Source: Allacma fusca (Eukaryota > Arthropoda > Collembola > Symphypleona > Sminthuridae). Taken from it: DNA of 64,000 nucleotides. Numbering within the stretch: position 1 is the first letter of the stretch; every line of letters begins with the position of its first letter. The position numbers and the translations under genes are program-made. Positions 24,716 to 37,800 of the stretch are shown here, in pieces. The notes beneath the pieces were generated by a model, which ran no database searches, was not told where the DNA came from, and saw nothing but the letters and a program-made list of their open reading frames with translations. The DNA lies in contig OX359245.1 in assembly GCA_947179485.1 (NCBI GenBank), forward strand, positions 5,189,001-5,253,000, given 5' to 3'.

Positions 24716-25691
24716 CTCCAATCCTTAGGTGAGTCACATTACAATTTCAATCTCAGGAAAAATATCATTCACAATTTTACTCAAGCGTGAAGTTGACGTC
24801 TCGATTAAAATCTATACATATCCTGTCACTCATATACATGTATTCAAGCAGTGTTGTATCAGTCCAACATACAAGTACGTGAATTTAATTTACATACAAC
24901 GAAACCTTTTGGTGTGGCACTGATCTGTTGATACACATGTATATGAAAATACAGGTTTAATTACGACACCTGCAAAGGAAAACACTTGACGTATCTGGTG
25001 CAGATAAGACAAACTGGAATCATCATATTGGTTAATGTGAGTGCATGATATGATCGATTTGATTGTTATGTATTGAAACATTTTAAGCACTCGTATATTA
25101 CGAAAATTGTATAGTTCGCACGATAATTACCAGTCTCTTTTCCTTACCAGTTTCTTACCGTTTCCTTACCTTTACGTTATACTTTCCTCAACTTTCCGGA
25201 CATTTAACTACATAATGTAAACTTTGAACATGCTAATACAAAGCAATAACCTCTATAAGCGGCAAGTATTTGATTGGTTTTTGATGCGATTTTAAATCGC
25301 ACATCAACTTTGATGCAATATAGCTAACGGTTTAACTTGCAATGATCAAAGAGATGTACGTTTCCGTACAAAAGCTAATATATTTGGTGAATTATAAGAT
25401 TGATCTAAATAATCTCTTCCGAAGTTGTATTTAACCAGCATCATCTTTTACATAGAATTGAGCAATGAGCTTGACGTTACTTATATATCCTAAATGCAAT
25501 TATTGCACGGGATAGCATACTATTTGAACTGAAGAGTATGAATGCGCATTGTTCAACATTCTTAATACAATTTATGTTATCTACACCTGGTACGTCAAGT
25601 GTATTCCTTTGTAGCTACTGTAATTAAAATAGTTTTTTCACATACACGTGCATCATCAGTCAGTTTTAATCTAAGTACTTTTCTAAGATAC
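24716..25691. other. 5' flank of FASN, nothing else recognised
   Basis: AT-rich, no supported gene. It ends at the TATA box of FASN. Confidence 0.4.
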
Positions 25692-25729
25692 TATAAATAG
25701 TCTTACAAAAGTTGACTGCTACATCAGTT
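25692..25729 (+). promoter_or_regulatory. Core promoter of FASN: TATA box and initiator
   Basis: TATAAATA at 25692-25699 and an arthropod-type initiator TCAGTT at 25724-25729, with the predicted +1 A at 25726. The spacing of about 30 bp is canonical. The first ATG downstream is 25805, in the good context CACCATG. An in-frame ATG at 25712 would lie upstream of this transcription start, which argues against using it. Confidence 0.6.
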
Positions 25730-25804
25730 TCATTTCCGAATTGGAAAAATTATCACGCCAAGAATTTCGTATTAGTTATTTCCACTTTTGTGTTTTTCAT
25801 CACC

Positions 25805-28800
25805 ATGTATAAATTCAGTAACATTAATTCTGACATTGTGATAAGTGGTATATCAGGAAGATACCCCAATTCTGACGATGTGAACGAATTCTGGACAAAT
25901 CTGGTTGAGGGTACCGATATGATTTCAAGTAAGTAGGTAGAAATTATTTTGATTTTTTACATTTAAATTGGTTTCAGTTATAAATAGCAATATTTCGAAC
26001 AACAACTGTGTTCATCTTCGGGCTATCTCCAACTTACTGCTAAATTATAAAAATCAAATTACATCGTAATATTGTTTTTAAAATAAAAATTTAATATTAA
26101 TGTTTTTACACGTTTTGAAACTTATTTTTAAAGAATTGTAAATAGTTTTGAAATAATTTTCTTCCAAGCATCACTTAGTATGCCGCCTTTATTGACGTTC
26201 ATAAATGGATGTTTACTTTGCTGAATGAATTAGTATTCCTACTTTCACGTCTCTTAAAAATGCCATAAAACGACAAACTTAGAATCTATTTAATCCGGGT
26301 TTTCAATTTTGTTTTATGCATATGATTAGCTACAGCAAATTTCTTGTCGTTGTTTTGTGTTCAATAATTGAAACTTTTAAAGGACGTGCAACGATCAATG
26401 TATATTGATCGAATATAGTCTCAATTTATGTTATCAAAGGCCGCTTCCTGGTCCAAGGACAAGAGTGCTCCCTTCTGCGTCTCTTCGATTGCATCACGAA
26501 GAAAGTTAATGTCGAAGATCGTTCTTCCGCGTATGTTGCATGTTTGATATTGTCCAATTACTATTGGCAGTGTTCCTGAGACACGATTTTTAATTACCAC
26601 TGAAAGTATTTTATAATCGCTATTACACACTGTTATGGGTCGCCAGTTCCGTAAGTCATATGGACAACCTCTTTTATATATCAATGAGACACATCCAAGG
26701 CGGCTGGATAATGGCAGTTCTTTTAGCATGCTGCATGTGTTGTAGAGCCAACTCAAAATATATGTAAAATCATCAGCAAAGATTTTGTATAATTCTGAAG
26801 TTAGCACATCCGTTCCTGGGCTTTTATTGTTTTGAAGGGAACTGATCGCTGTTTTAAAATCTCCTGCTATGAAAGGAGTCTCCAGCCGTGTTTTCAGTTC
26901 CGCCGGTAATTCTGGAAGGTCTTTAAGGTAGTTATTTAATTGCTGCGAGACTTTTTCCGATTTCCTATATTTTTGTTCAAAGAATTTTTGCACTTTTAAT
27001 AGTTTTTCTTTCGTGTTGTATTTGTCTATAGCTTTCTCAATGCTAATTTCCATGTTTTGATCTGGAATTTTTTAAAGAGTTTCTTGGTAGCGTTCTATAG
27101 CAATAGGTGATTGTGAGAATGTCTTATATAGCTCTTTAGCGTTACAATTATTCTCCAGCATCTTTTTATAACTATTAGTTAGCCTTTTAACAGTTAACAG
27201 AGTTCAAAGTTCTCGTCAATATACCGCCTAGTTACAATTGCGGAACTCTTTATGTCTTGCTTCAAGATTTCATAGTCATTGATAGATTTATTTGGCTTTG
27301 TAATGAACTTTGTTAAAAAGAGCTTAACTTGTGTTAGGAAATCTTCATTTTGCAACAAGGAATTTTCTACATTCCATATATGTTTAGTTGTAGTTGTAAT
27401 GTTACTAGCGATGATAATCTCATAGATGGCGTGATCGCTGATGAAGGGAATGATTCTTACTTTCATTATTCGGTTTCTAATGTCATCATTCACATAAATA
27501 CGATCATCTAGCTTTGGGTTTATATAACTGAGTACCAACATGTGTCATTTAGTTAGAATCAGGTTAAAATCATAAATAAACAAATTAAAATAAAAATTAA
27601 AATAATCAGTTAGAAGCACTTTATCTTGGTACGTCTTTCATAGCTATCTATTCGGTCCATCATGGGGTTGTCTACGTAATTCTCATCACCACTCAAAATA
27701 ACTTTCTCATCTTTCCCGTGACCTTTTATGTTAGTTTGTATATTTTTCAATAATTAAATTGCTTCATAGTCATTATGGGGTAAATGAACATTGTATATGT
27801 GATAAACTTCACCACAATTTTTAAAAATCAACATTTGGCATTCTCCAGGTGATAATATTTTGTGTGCAATTATGTTTAAACTCTTTTTTATAATAATACA
27901 TGTCCCACTAAAGGCTTGAATTTTACAATTAAAATCTTGAGAATAATGTTTAAATTGTTCTATGATGCGGACACGGGGGTCTAAGTTAGTTTCCTGTAGA
28001 CACATTATATCTGGTTTCATTACGTTTAGATATTTCCTTAGTTCTTTTCTGTTGTTTACATTAATGAGGCCTTGTATGTTGTTAGTTTGTATTTTCATGT
28101 TGATTTAAGCGGGCTTCCACCATCAGCAGGGATGGAGTTAATGATTCCGTCGATATTTTTCTTAATTTCTGTATCTTTTAGAGACGTTTTGAGCTCAAGA
28201 AGGAGCTGATGATGTTGACTGGGTTTGCATTCTACATGCACTGATTTGCCGTTTCCTACATCGAGAAGGTTTTTAAGTTCTTCATTTTTCAGAGGTGCCT
28301 TACCAGCACAGAATATTGAATATTTCCAGGTGCTAAATCCCCAGTCGTTTTCAGTATTATCTGTAGATGTCCTCATTATCCTTTTATTGCTCTTAAGAGT
28401 AAAACTGGGACTCGTCACCGCTCGTCTCTTCGATTTTATTGTTTTCCATCCATCAAGTTTGAACTCAAGTGTTGTCGTGGGATTGTTTCTTGCAGTGGTC
28501 GTTTCTGGGGTTTCCATCTGTTCATGATTGGGTGTATCTATAATCAACTCTTGGCTGGGACGTTCAGTGTTCAGTGTACGTTATTTTGTTGGGTTTGAGA
28601 TACCATTGTAGCATATGATTTACGGTTCTAACAGTCTCTGCTTACATGAGTAGTGGTTTTGCATAGGAAGCATTTGCGTTTACCGACTTGAGTGGTAATT
28701 GTGAATTGTTCTATATCATCTATTATTTCTATTTGATCGGGTAGGTGCTGGTCTCTTTTGAAAGACATTCCCACAGTTCTTGTGAAACTGTTGATGCCTT

Positions 28801-31800
28801 TGTATTTTCCACTTGGTAGGTACAGGGGCTCAGCATAACTAATGGTTCTTAGTGCAAGCTCATATTATCAAATACTAGCCTAATCCGTGCTATAGTTTCA
28901 AATATCATTAATTTCTTCTTGTATATAATCAGGATAATAATTACCGAATCAGCGTCACTAGACAATTTGACATTTCCACTTGGACACGTAATCTAAAATG
29001 TCAGACGTATTGCTTTGAAAGGAGGTAGTGTCAACCATCTAGCCTTGCAAAATTATGTCTCATATAAACAAACATTTGTAATACATTATTACATTAGTAT
29101 AAGGTCATAATCTCGCCAAATGTTGTGACTTCATAATTTTTCAAACTTTCTTAGCATTATTAGCATATTAATTATTTTAATAGCGTAATTAGCATCATTG
29201 ACTGGATGTTGCGAAACGATAGTTGGTTCGATTTGAGTGAATTTTCTAATTAAAAATCTTTTAAATAAAACCTACGTATACGCCCATTCACCTGTCAAGT
29301 AGTGGTCGGACCAATTCAGTTTAAATTACAATTTTACAATTCAATTCAGTTCAGTTCAATTCAGGGATTTTTCAATTCAATTCGTTTGTTTACTGAACCA
29401 AATAATTCAATTCACCTTTTGAATCGAATTGAATTGTTTTCTATGAATTCCAATTCAAAACAATTTCAGGCTCAATCAAAACCGATATTGTAAGGATAAG
29501 ATTAGCACCATATTTGCGTCAATATAACGAGCATTAAAATGTGTTAATATTTTAGGGTGGCGTCAGCCCCCTTATAAGATACTGTTGTCCGTGGATGCTT
29601 GGAACTGTTTGTCCCGACGTTTTCCTCTGAACCAATTTTGTTCAAACATTTTGTGAACATTCTTTAGGCCACTCTCTTGGAGGAGTTATTCTTTATTGGT
29701 TGAAATCGTAATGCGTGTTCGTACGTAAAAAAAATCAAAAACGACTTTTCCACCGATTTCAATGGAATTTTTTTACACGTACCAGTTAGTACCACTAGCT
29801 TAATGTTTTCAAAAATTATCAAAATTTTGCATTTTTTAAATCAGCTCAACGTAATACTATAAAAAGGGTAAGGAGAGATAGCCTTAGCTGACGCGCCACT
29901 CTAGCCACTTTTGCAGTATTTAAATATGCCCGGCGAACCAAATGGTTTACAATTCAGTTCAGTTCATACAGTGAACTGAATTGAATTGAATTGTTTTTTA
30001 CTGAACCGAATTGAAACACAAATTTTAGTCCAGCTCAGTATTCGAACTGGATTGAACTGTAAATTTTGAATTGAATTGAATTGTTCCGACCACTACTGTC
30101 AAGTTACTTTTTCTGTCCCACATATTTTACAACAATACTTTACTTCGGCTCATTGTGATTTTGTTTATACGAAGTGGTAAGGCGCAAACAGGAATAAGTT
30201 GATTCTCAAAATTTTACAGATGAAATTGTTTTTCTACTGTAAAATGTGCTTGCTACATTATTATAAAATTATTGGCCGAATAAGTGGCCCAATTCAAATT
30301 TCCTTTGACCTATATGATCTTCTACCTTTATTATGGTTATTGGCTAATAACAAAATCTCGACAATAAAAACGAGCTAAACAAAGGCGATTTATTGTTGAT
30401 AATTAATATTTTTTTGCAAATGCTCGGAATTTTGAATAATAAATCAGCCTACGACGTTATACTTTACCCATATACATACACATATGACGTCATATACTCA
30501 GTACGCCAGTCAGCGTTCGATATGACAACGAGTGATCATGCAGACAGTCAGTCGTAATTTGCCAGATTTTTGGATGACGTCATTTGTTGCGCATCCCTTA
30601 CTGAATACAGTGAATAATTGACTTAACTAAATTGCGACGAAGGATTGAACTGATTAGGCTAGGCTAGTCAATATCACGTCCAACAATGAGTACACCTGAC
30701 TAAACTGTTTGATGTTTACATGCAAGTGTGATAAAATTTAATTTCCTTAAAACCCGTTTTTTGAAACAAAAATTCTAGCAGTTCGTTTAACAGTAATGCC
30801 TAATTACGTCAGGATACAAACCATCCCCGAAGGTATAAATGTTACCCACAATAGATTATCTCCTCATAAGCGTAACGTTAGAATTAATGACACAGAATAA
30901 TAGCCACCCTCCATACTACATTAATGCGCACCAAATTATTCTCGTAACCAAAATCTTTACCCTGACGTTCACTAATTACCCCGACGCCAGAAAGCGTTAA
31001 AATATCTGAGAATTAGAAGCTATTGCACGAAATCATGTGTACTTCTCGAGATGTGCGGGAGATTATACTTTAGTTGTCATGCCGAATGATGAGTACAATT
31101 GGTTGTGCTATTCCCATGTGTTTACTAGTGCACTCCTTGGTTTAAATGAAACCGGTGGACTTTGCTGTTTGGTAAATGATATACTCAAAATTATTTGTAA
31201 ACAGTGGTCGTCCTTGATGATGCGAAATATATGTAATCCAATCATAAATATTTAACACTAATTCTTGAAATTCCAGGCAACCATGACCGTTATGATCATC
31301 TAACATTACGGATTCCCACTCGTATGGGGGTAATTAATTCATTGGAAAAATTTGACGCTGAATTCTTTTCTGTGCCTCCAAAATTTTGTGACATTATGGA
31401 CCCGAGGTTGCGTAAGTGAAGATTAAAACAAATTATTAAAATATCTGTTCTTATTCCTTGCACCAGAAGATTATGCTTGCGTTTATTTCAGGAAAATTAC
31501 TGGAGGTTTGTCATGAAGCCGTAGTAGACGCCGGGGTGGTTCCTAAATCCATTCAAGGCTCTAGAACGGGAGTATTTGTAGGCGTAACAGATAGCGATGC
31601 CGGCGCAATAACTAAAAGAACCAGAAAACGAACAAACTTGTACGGTGTTTTAGGAAATGAGTCTTCCATGCTGGCCAATCGGGTATCATATACCATGGAT
31701 TTAAATGGGCCCAGTTTGTCTGTTCACACAGCATGCTCGTCCGGCTTCACTGCGGTTCATCAAGCGATTTTAGCTATCCGTGCGGGTCTCTGTGACGCAG

Positions 31801-34800
31801 CAATTGTGGCAGGGGCACAATGCAATCATGATGCCGTGACATCCTTTATGTTTCATGGTTTGGAAATGACGTCCACGGATGGTAAATGCAGATCGTTCGA
31901 TGCAGGGGCTGATGGATTTGTCCGGGCAGAAGCCGTAGTTGCAATTTACATTTGTAAGATGCATGAAGCAAAAAGGGCTTACGCCACTTTGATACATGCG
32001 GCCATTAATAATGATGGCTACAAAGAGGAAGGCATATCTTTTCCATCCAGAGTGCAACAGGAAAATGTCATACGTCAAGTCTATGATGAAACGGGAATAG
32101 ATCCTCTTGAGGTGGATTATGTTGAAGCACATGGCACAGGAACCCTTGTTGGCGATCCACAAGAAATGCATGCCATTATGAAAGTGTTTTGTGCAGGGAG
32201 GAGTCAGCCACTGCTTGTTGGCTCCGTGAAAAGCAATATGGGACATTCGGAACCAGTTTCGGGTTTGTTTACATTTTTATAACGTGTCAAAATTTTCACC
32301 CCTTGAGAAACATGTTGAAACTTTTGTTTCACATACATGCCGTCATTTCCGATTCCTTATGTTTCACACGTTCTCACAGCTAAATTCTCTGCGAGAAAAT
32401 ACACGGTTGAAGATGAATGTTTTATAAATGCCTTTGTATTTGATAATTAACTCTTCAAAACCATAAGAAAAGTTTAAACAAATATTTTGAGTTTGCTATC
32501 TGTAAACGATCAGCGGTCGCACTAAATAGCTGACGAGAAATAATGTAGCAATAATTCTTCAGCTAGCATTATAGTTTTGATTTTGAACTAATGAATTTGG
32601 CTTTTAGGATTATGTGGACTATCGAAAATGGTACTTTCCCACACCAAGGGAATTTTACCGGCCAACTTGCATTACAACACCCCGAATCCAGATATACCGG
32701 CTTTAGTAGACAGAAGAATACGAGTCGTGGACAAGAACCAACAATTTAAAGCCAAATACGTCGGTCTCAATTCAATGGGATTTGGGGGAACAAACGTCCA
32801 TATACTACTCAAATTCAACAACCACGAGACTGCACCACCATGGGTACCGTCCATTCCCGTAATCTTACTTTGCTCAGGAAGGTCCAACCAGGCCGTCACA
32901 CATTTTCTAGATCAAGCACTGCTTGACAGCAAAAATCAACATTTTGTGAAGCTACTGCACGAATTATCGAAGGAAGCTATGCCCAGACACCCGTTTCGTG
33001 GCTACGTTGTTATTCATTCCGAGAGCATGGGTATAAATGTTCATAACACGGATCCAAAAGAATCTGTCTGGTTTATATTTACTGGAATGGGAAGTCAATG
33101 GGTGGGGATGTTTACCAACCTGATTAAATTTGACGCATTTAACAAGTCCGTCGACTTGTCTCATAATTATCTTGAAAACATTAACTATAATCTCAGACAT
33201 GTTTTGAAAAGCGCCGAGCCAACAATTTTGGATGCCTTCAAAAATGCTATGGTGACCATTAACGTATTCCAAGTGGCTTTGGTGGATCTACTGAATTCGA
33301 TTGGCATTAAACCTGACGGAATAATTGGGCACTCAACTGGAGAAGTTACAGCTGGATATGCTGATGGATGCTTGTCTCACGAGCAGACGGTCTTGATTTC
33401 ACATGCAAGAGCGCGGTCATTCTTGGAGTCTAATGTGCCTCCGGGAACTGTTGCCGCAGTAGGTTTAACATGGGAGGATGCCCATAAGCGTTGTCCAGAA
33501 GGTATCTACCCAGCAATACACAACGGTAAAGACAATGTAACGATTGCTGGGTCGCCGGAACTTGTCAATCGCTTTGTAAGGGAGCTGCAAAGTCAAGGAA
33601 TATTTGCAAAACTAATTCGCTCAGCTCTTCATGGATATCATTCACCTTTAGTTTACAATTCAAAGCCATTGGCACATAAGCTACTCCAGAAAATCATTCC
33701 AACTCGAACCTTGAGGTCGAAAAAGTGGTTAAGTTCGTCCGTTCAAGAACATCTCTGGAATGAAGATTTCGTCAAATACAGTTCGGTTGAGTATTACGTT
33801 AACAATGGATTGAACACTGTATACTTTTACCCAACGCTTTTACATGTACCTGCAAACTCTATTGCATTGGAGATAGCCCCGCACTGTTTTATGTTATCAA
33901 TTTTGAAACAGTCGCTCCCTAAATCCTGTGTCACATTAGGACTAGTTCACGTAAAAAGTTCAGATAATTGCGTATACTTTCTCAACTCAATAGGCCAGTG
34001 TCACCTTCATGGATTACAGGTTAATGTCGGCGAGCTATATGAACCAGTACCATTTCCAGTTAGCTCCCGTACACCATGTATAAGCCCTTTGATACGATGG
34101 GATTACAGTGACAACTGGTACGTACCACATAACTCGGAGGTAAGTTACAGATTCTCTGCAATAAATCACACCAGCATAGTCCATACTTACAGCATATTCC
34201 ATTCCCCATGATTATGATCTATCTAAAATTTGGTACATTGAATATGTTTAACCGTTTTTTACTTCGGGTTGTGGAGGGGATTGTTAGCACATTGTGCAGA
34301 TATGCACATCTAGTTTCTCTTCTACCCCTTTAAGAGTAAAAGGACACGAACCATGTGCTTCCCCAATAGTGAATTAAATTATTTTCCTGGTGTTTTCAAA
34401 ATGGTTTTTGGACGTTGCTAAACAATTGAGTTCACAATCTCCAAGGAGAAGAAAAGAGAAACGTTTTTGGTATTACAAATGCACACAGCTGTGTGCACAT
34501 GCTCACGCTCATTGGTAGGAAATGTCATTACGTTTCATATAATTTGATTAAATTTTAAAGGGTCGAACATTTTTAAGTTTGCAATTCATATAAGCCTATG
34601 TTTTGTTTCAGACCTAACTCACAATACCTGGATGTTAGACAGTAATTCTTGACTTAGAATGGTAATACCAAACTCAAATGAATCATTTTGAATTTTGTTA
34701 AACGAGCAGCGTTTTGAAATATTTTTATGAAAAACATAGCGTATATGAAATATTAATACTCTAGAAGATACTACGTTTCCGAATCGGTGTTGCTGACGAC

Positions 34801-37800
34801 GTATTGTATATCGCCGTAACCTTGTTGTTTATGCGAACGGGTCACACAGTTAGTTCTCTACCTAAAGACCTGCTCTAAAGCTTCAAAAGGCAATAAAAGT
34901 TTGTAAAAACGAGCGTCGAAAAAAACTGCAGCCAAACTTTAGTTAATGACACTAAATTGTAATACCATAAATGTTAGAAATTTCAAAATTGCATCGTTTG
35001 TTTCAGGATTGTGAGCACACGTTGCCAATTGGACTTTTTGACTTAGGTCAATGAGCCAAATGCTAAATCTGGAAACAAACGTTGATTCAAAATGGCGAAC
35101 CACGTATTTTATGTCCATTTTCCATATATGGGATGGGGCAGGGGTCGGATTTTTGTAGGAAGACGGGAAGATTCTTCCCAGGGAAAAGTATTTCTGGCAG
35201 GGACAATCTCAAAGGAAAGGCATATATTTTTACGAGCAGGGATTTTTAAAACCGTTGACCTTTTTTTTTGACAGGGATTTTCAAATTTTTCGACGGGTTT
35301 TAGGGAAATGTGTTTAGCAAACAGAGATTTCTGGCTTCATTGGCCTAATTTGGCAGTGATTTCACGTCTTGTAAGGGATTTGTTTTGCCAACAGGGATTT
35401 TGAAAATCGTTGACCTTTGTTTCAGCAGGGATTTTTGTAATCGTTGAGGACCTACCAGCAGGGAGATAATAGTCAGCAGGGAAATTCAGAAACGATCTTC
35501 CAGGGAGATTTACAAAATTCCGACCCCTGGGATGGGGTACAAAATAGATATAGGACACCTAAACAAAACATGGCGTATTTTAGCCGTTGGCTTGGTATTT
35601 GCAGGAAGTTAAGTATATAATGAACCAAAATTTGCTTTTTAGGAAATCAATAACAAGAAAGGGACATCGTATATTGTAAATATGAATGATGAAGAAACAT
35701 CGTTTTTTAAAGGACACTCTTTTCAAGGCAAAGTAATTTTTCCGGCAACGGGGTATCTATGGCTTGTTTGGCGATATTTTGCAACCAAACAGACCTGCGA
35801 TTTGAATAAGTGTCCAGTTGTTTTTCAAGATCTGCGTTTTGAGCGAGTTACATTTATAACCTCACTGCATGATACTGAGTTTCTGGTGAACATGCTCCAC
35901 GGAAGTGGAATCTTTGAGGTACTAGAGTCGAATCAGGTGGTTTGCACGGGAGTGGTTCGTTCAGCCGAGGAAATCGTAACAAATGGACATAGTGACGATG
36001 AAGCATGGAAAGACATAGATACGTCTGGACCTGTTTTGTGTAGGCAAGACTTTTATAAGGAAATGCATCTTCGAGGATATGGACATTCGGGACAATTTCA
36101 AGGCATACAACAGGTACACATTGCAGGGAAATGGGCCCAGATCGAATGGCTTGGGCATTGGGCGAGTTTCCTGGACTCAATCCTACAAACATGCGTCCTT
36201 CAAACTCACAGCCGTGAGATGGTTGTTCCCATTCGAATGAAGAAGCTATTCATTGATCCTGTCAAAGTCAGTTCCAGCCTTCAAAGTAACAACAACGTAA
36301 TAACGTTTAAAACTTCAAACGTCAGAGACAATGGAGGTTGTCCAGGATTTGAATTTCAAGGTTTAAGTTTTGCAAGGCTTAATCAAAGGCAAATTGACCC
36401 CGATCCAATGATTTGCGAACAGGAATTTCTGCCATACAACTCTACAGAAATTACTGACGTTCAACGACATGTATGGGAGTCGTTTATTGAAATCGCCAGA
36501 GACAATTCACATGGGGAAACATTTGTATACACCGAAGTTTTGACAAACATTGAAAATACTATTTCCCATATAGTGTCCGAGCAGTGCTTGCTTTCGTTTC
36601 CAACCATAGATTGTACCACTGCCAGCGAATCATATAAAAAAAGTATTGACCACGCAAATGTTACGAAAACAGTATTAAAAGTAACTCCACTAAAAAACCT
36701 TCAGCCGAATCCAAATAATAATCTAGTTTTCATTGATAGCATTACTTATTATTCAATTGCAACAACGTTTGTTAAGCCGGAAGGATTTATATTGTGTGCA
36801 ATAACATCACTTACAGATACGTTCATGCCGGAATTTATTCATATATCAACAAAGATTGTATTGGATCAAGGAATTCAAAAATCCTTTGCTTTGTGTCGGA
36901 AACACACTTCAAATCCAAAACACACCTCTATTATTTCGATGGACAGCAACGATTTTAGTTGGGTAGAGACATCCAAACAGATTTTAAATAGTTCTGCAAA
37001 TTTTCAGCGCTATATTTTCACATCAACGTCCTCCACGTCTGGTATTGTCGGATTTATTAAATGTTTAGTAAAAGAACTGTCTGCGGAAACAATAAGATGT
37101 TTTCAAACAATTGACAACATTATTCTCAACTTTGAAAACCCAACGAAAAGCCTTCAAGCTCAGTTACAGAATGACTTGGTATATAATATATACAAAAATG
37201 GTCAATGGGGGTACTTGGGCTATCAATCCATTAAATTTGAAAAACTGCAAACACAAAACTATCCATGTGCTTATGCTGACGTTTTAAAGATGGGAGAACT
37301 GTCTAGTCTTAGCTGGATCGCCAGTACGCTTTCCGTCTCAAAATCAAATCTCGTTGAAGTGGAATACTCATCCTTGAATTTCAAAGACATCATGTACGCA
37401 ACCAGTCGCTTGAATAAAACTTCAGAAGCAGGGCGTATTCGAAATGAGCGAGCGCTCGGATTTGAATTTTCGGGAACATTTCAAGGGAAACGTGTTTTTG
37501 GCTTGGGCAGCTCCCAATGCTTAGCTACGCATATCAATCCAGATAATTTGTTTTTATTTGATATGCCCGAAAATTGGACTTTTGAAGAAGCAGCAACTAT
37601 CCCGGCAGCATATACTACGGTGTATTTGGCATTAATTGTTCGGGGTAAGATAAAATCTGGGGAATCTATTCTAGTGCATGCAGGATCTGGAGGTGTAGGT
37701 CAAGCAGCCATTTCCGTAGCACTCAGCATGAATTGTAAAGTGTTTACAACCGTAAGCACGAAGCAAAAACGGGACTTTTTGAAAACTCGCTTCCCAAGTT

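Noticed and set aside
25712-25804. Upstream start of FASN with a hydrophobic leader
   Set aside because: It lies before the predicted transcription start and FASN is cytosolic. The ATG at 25805 has better context.
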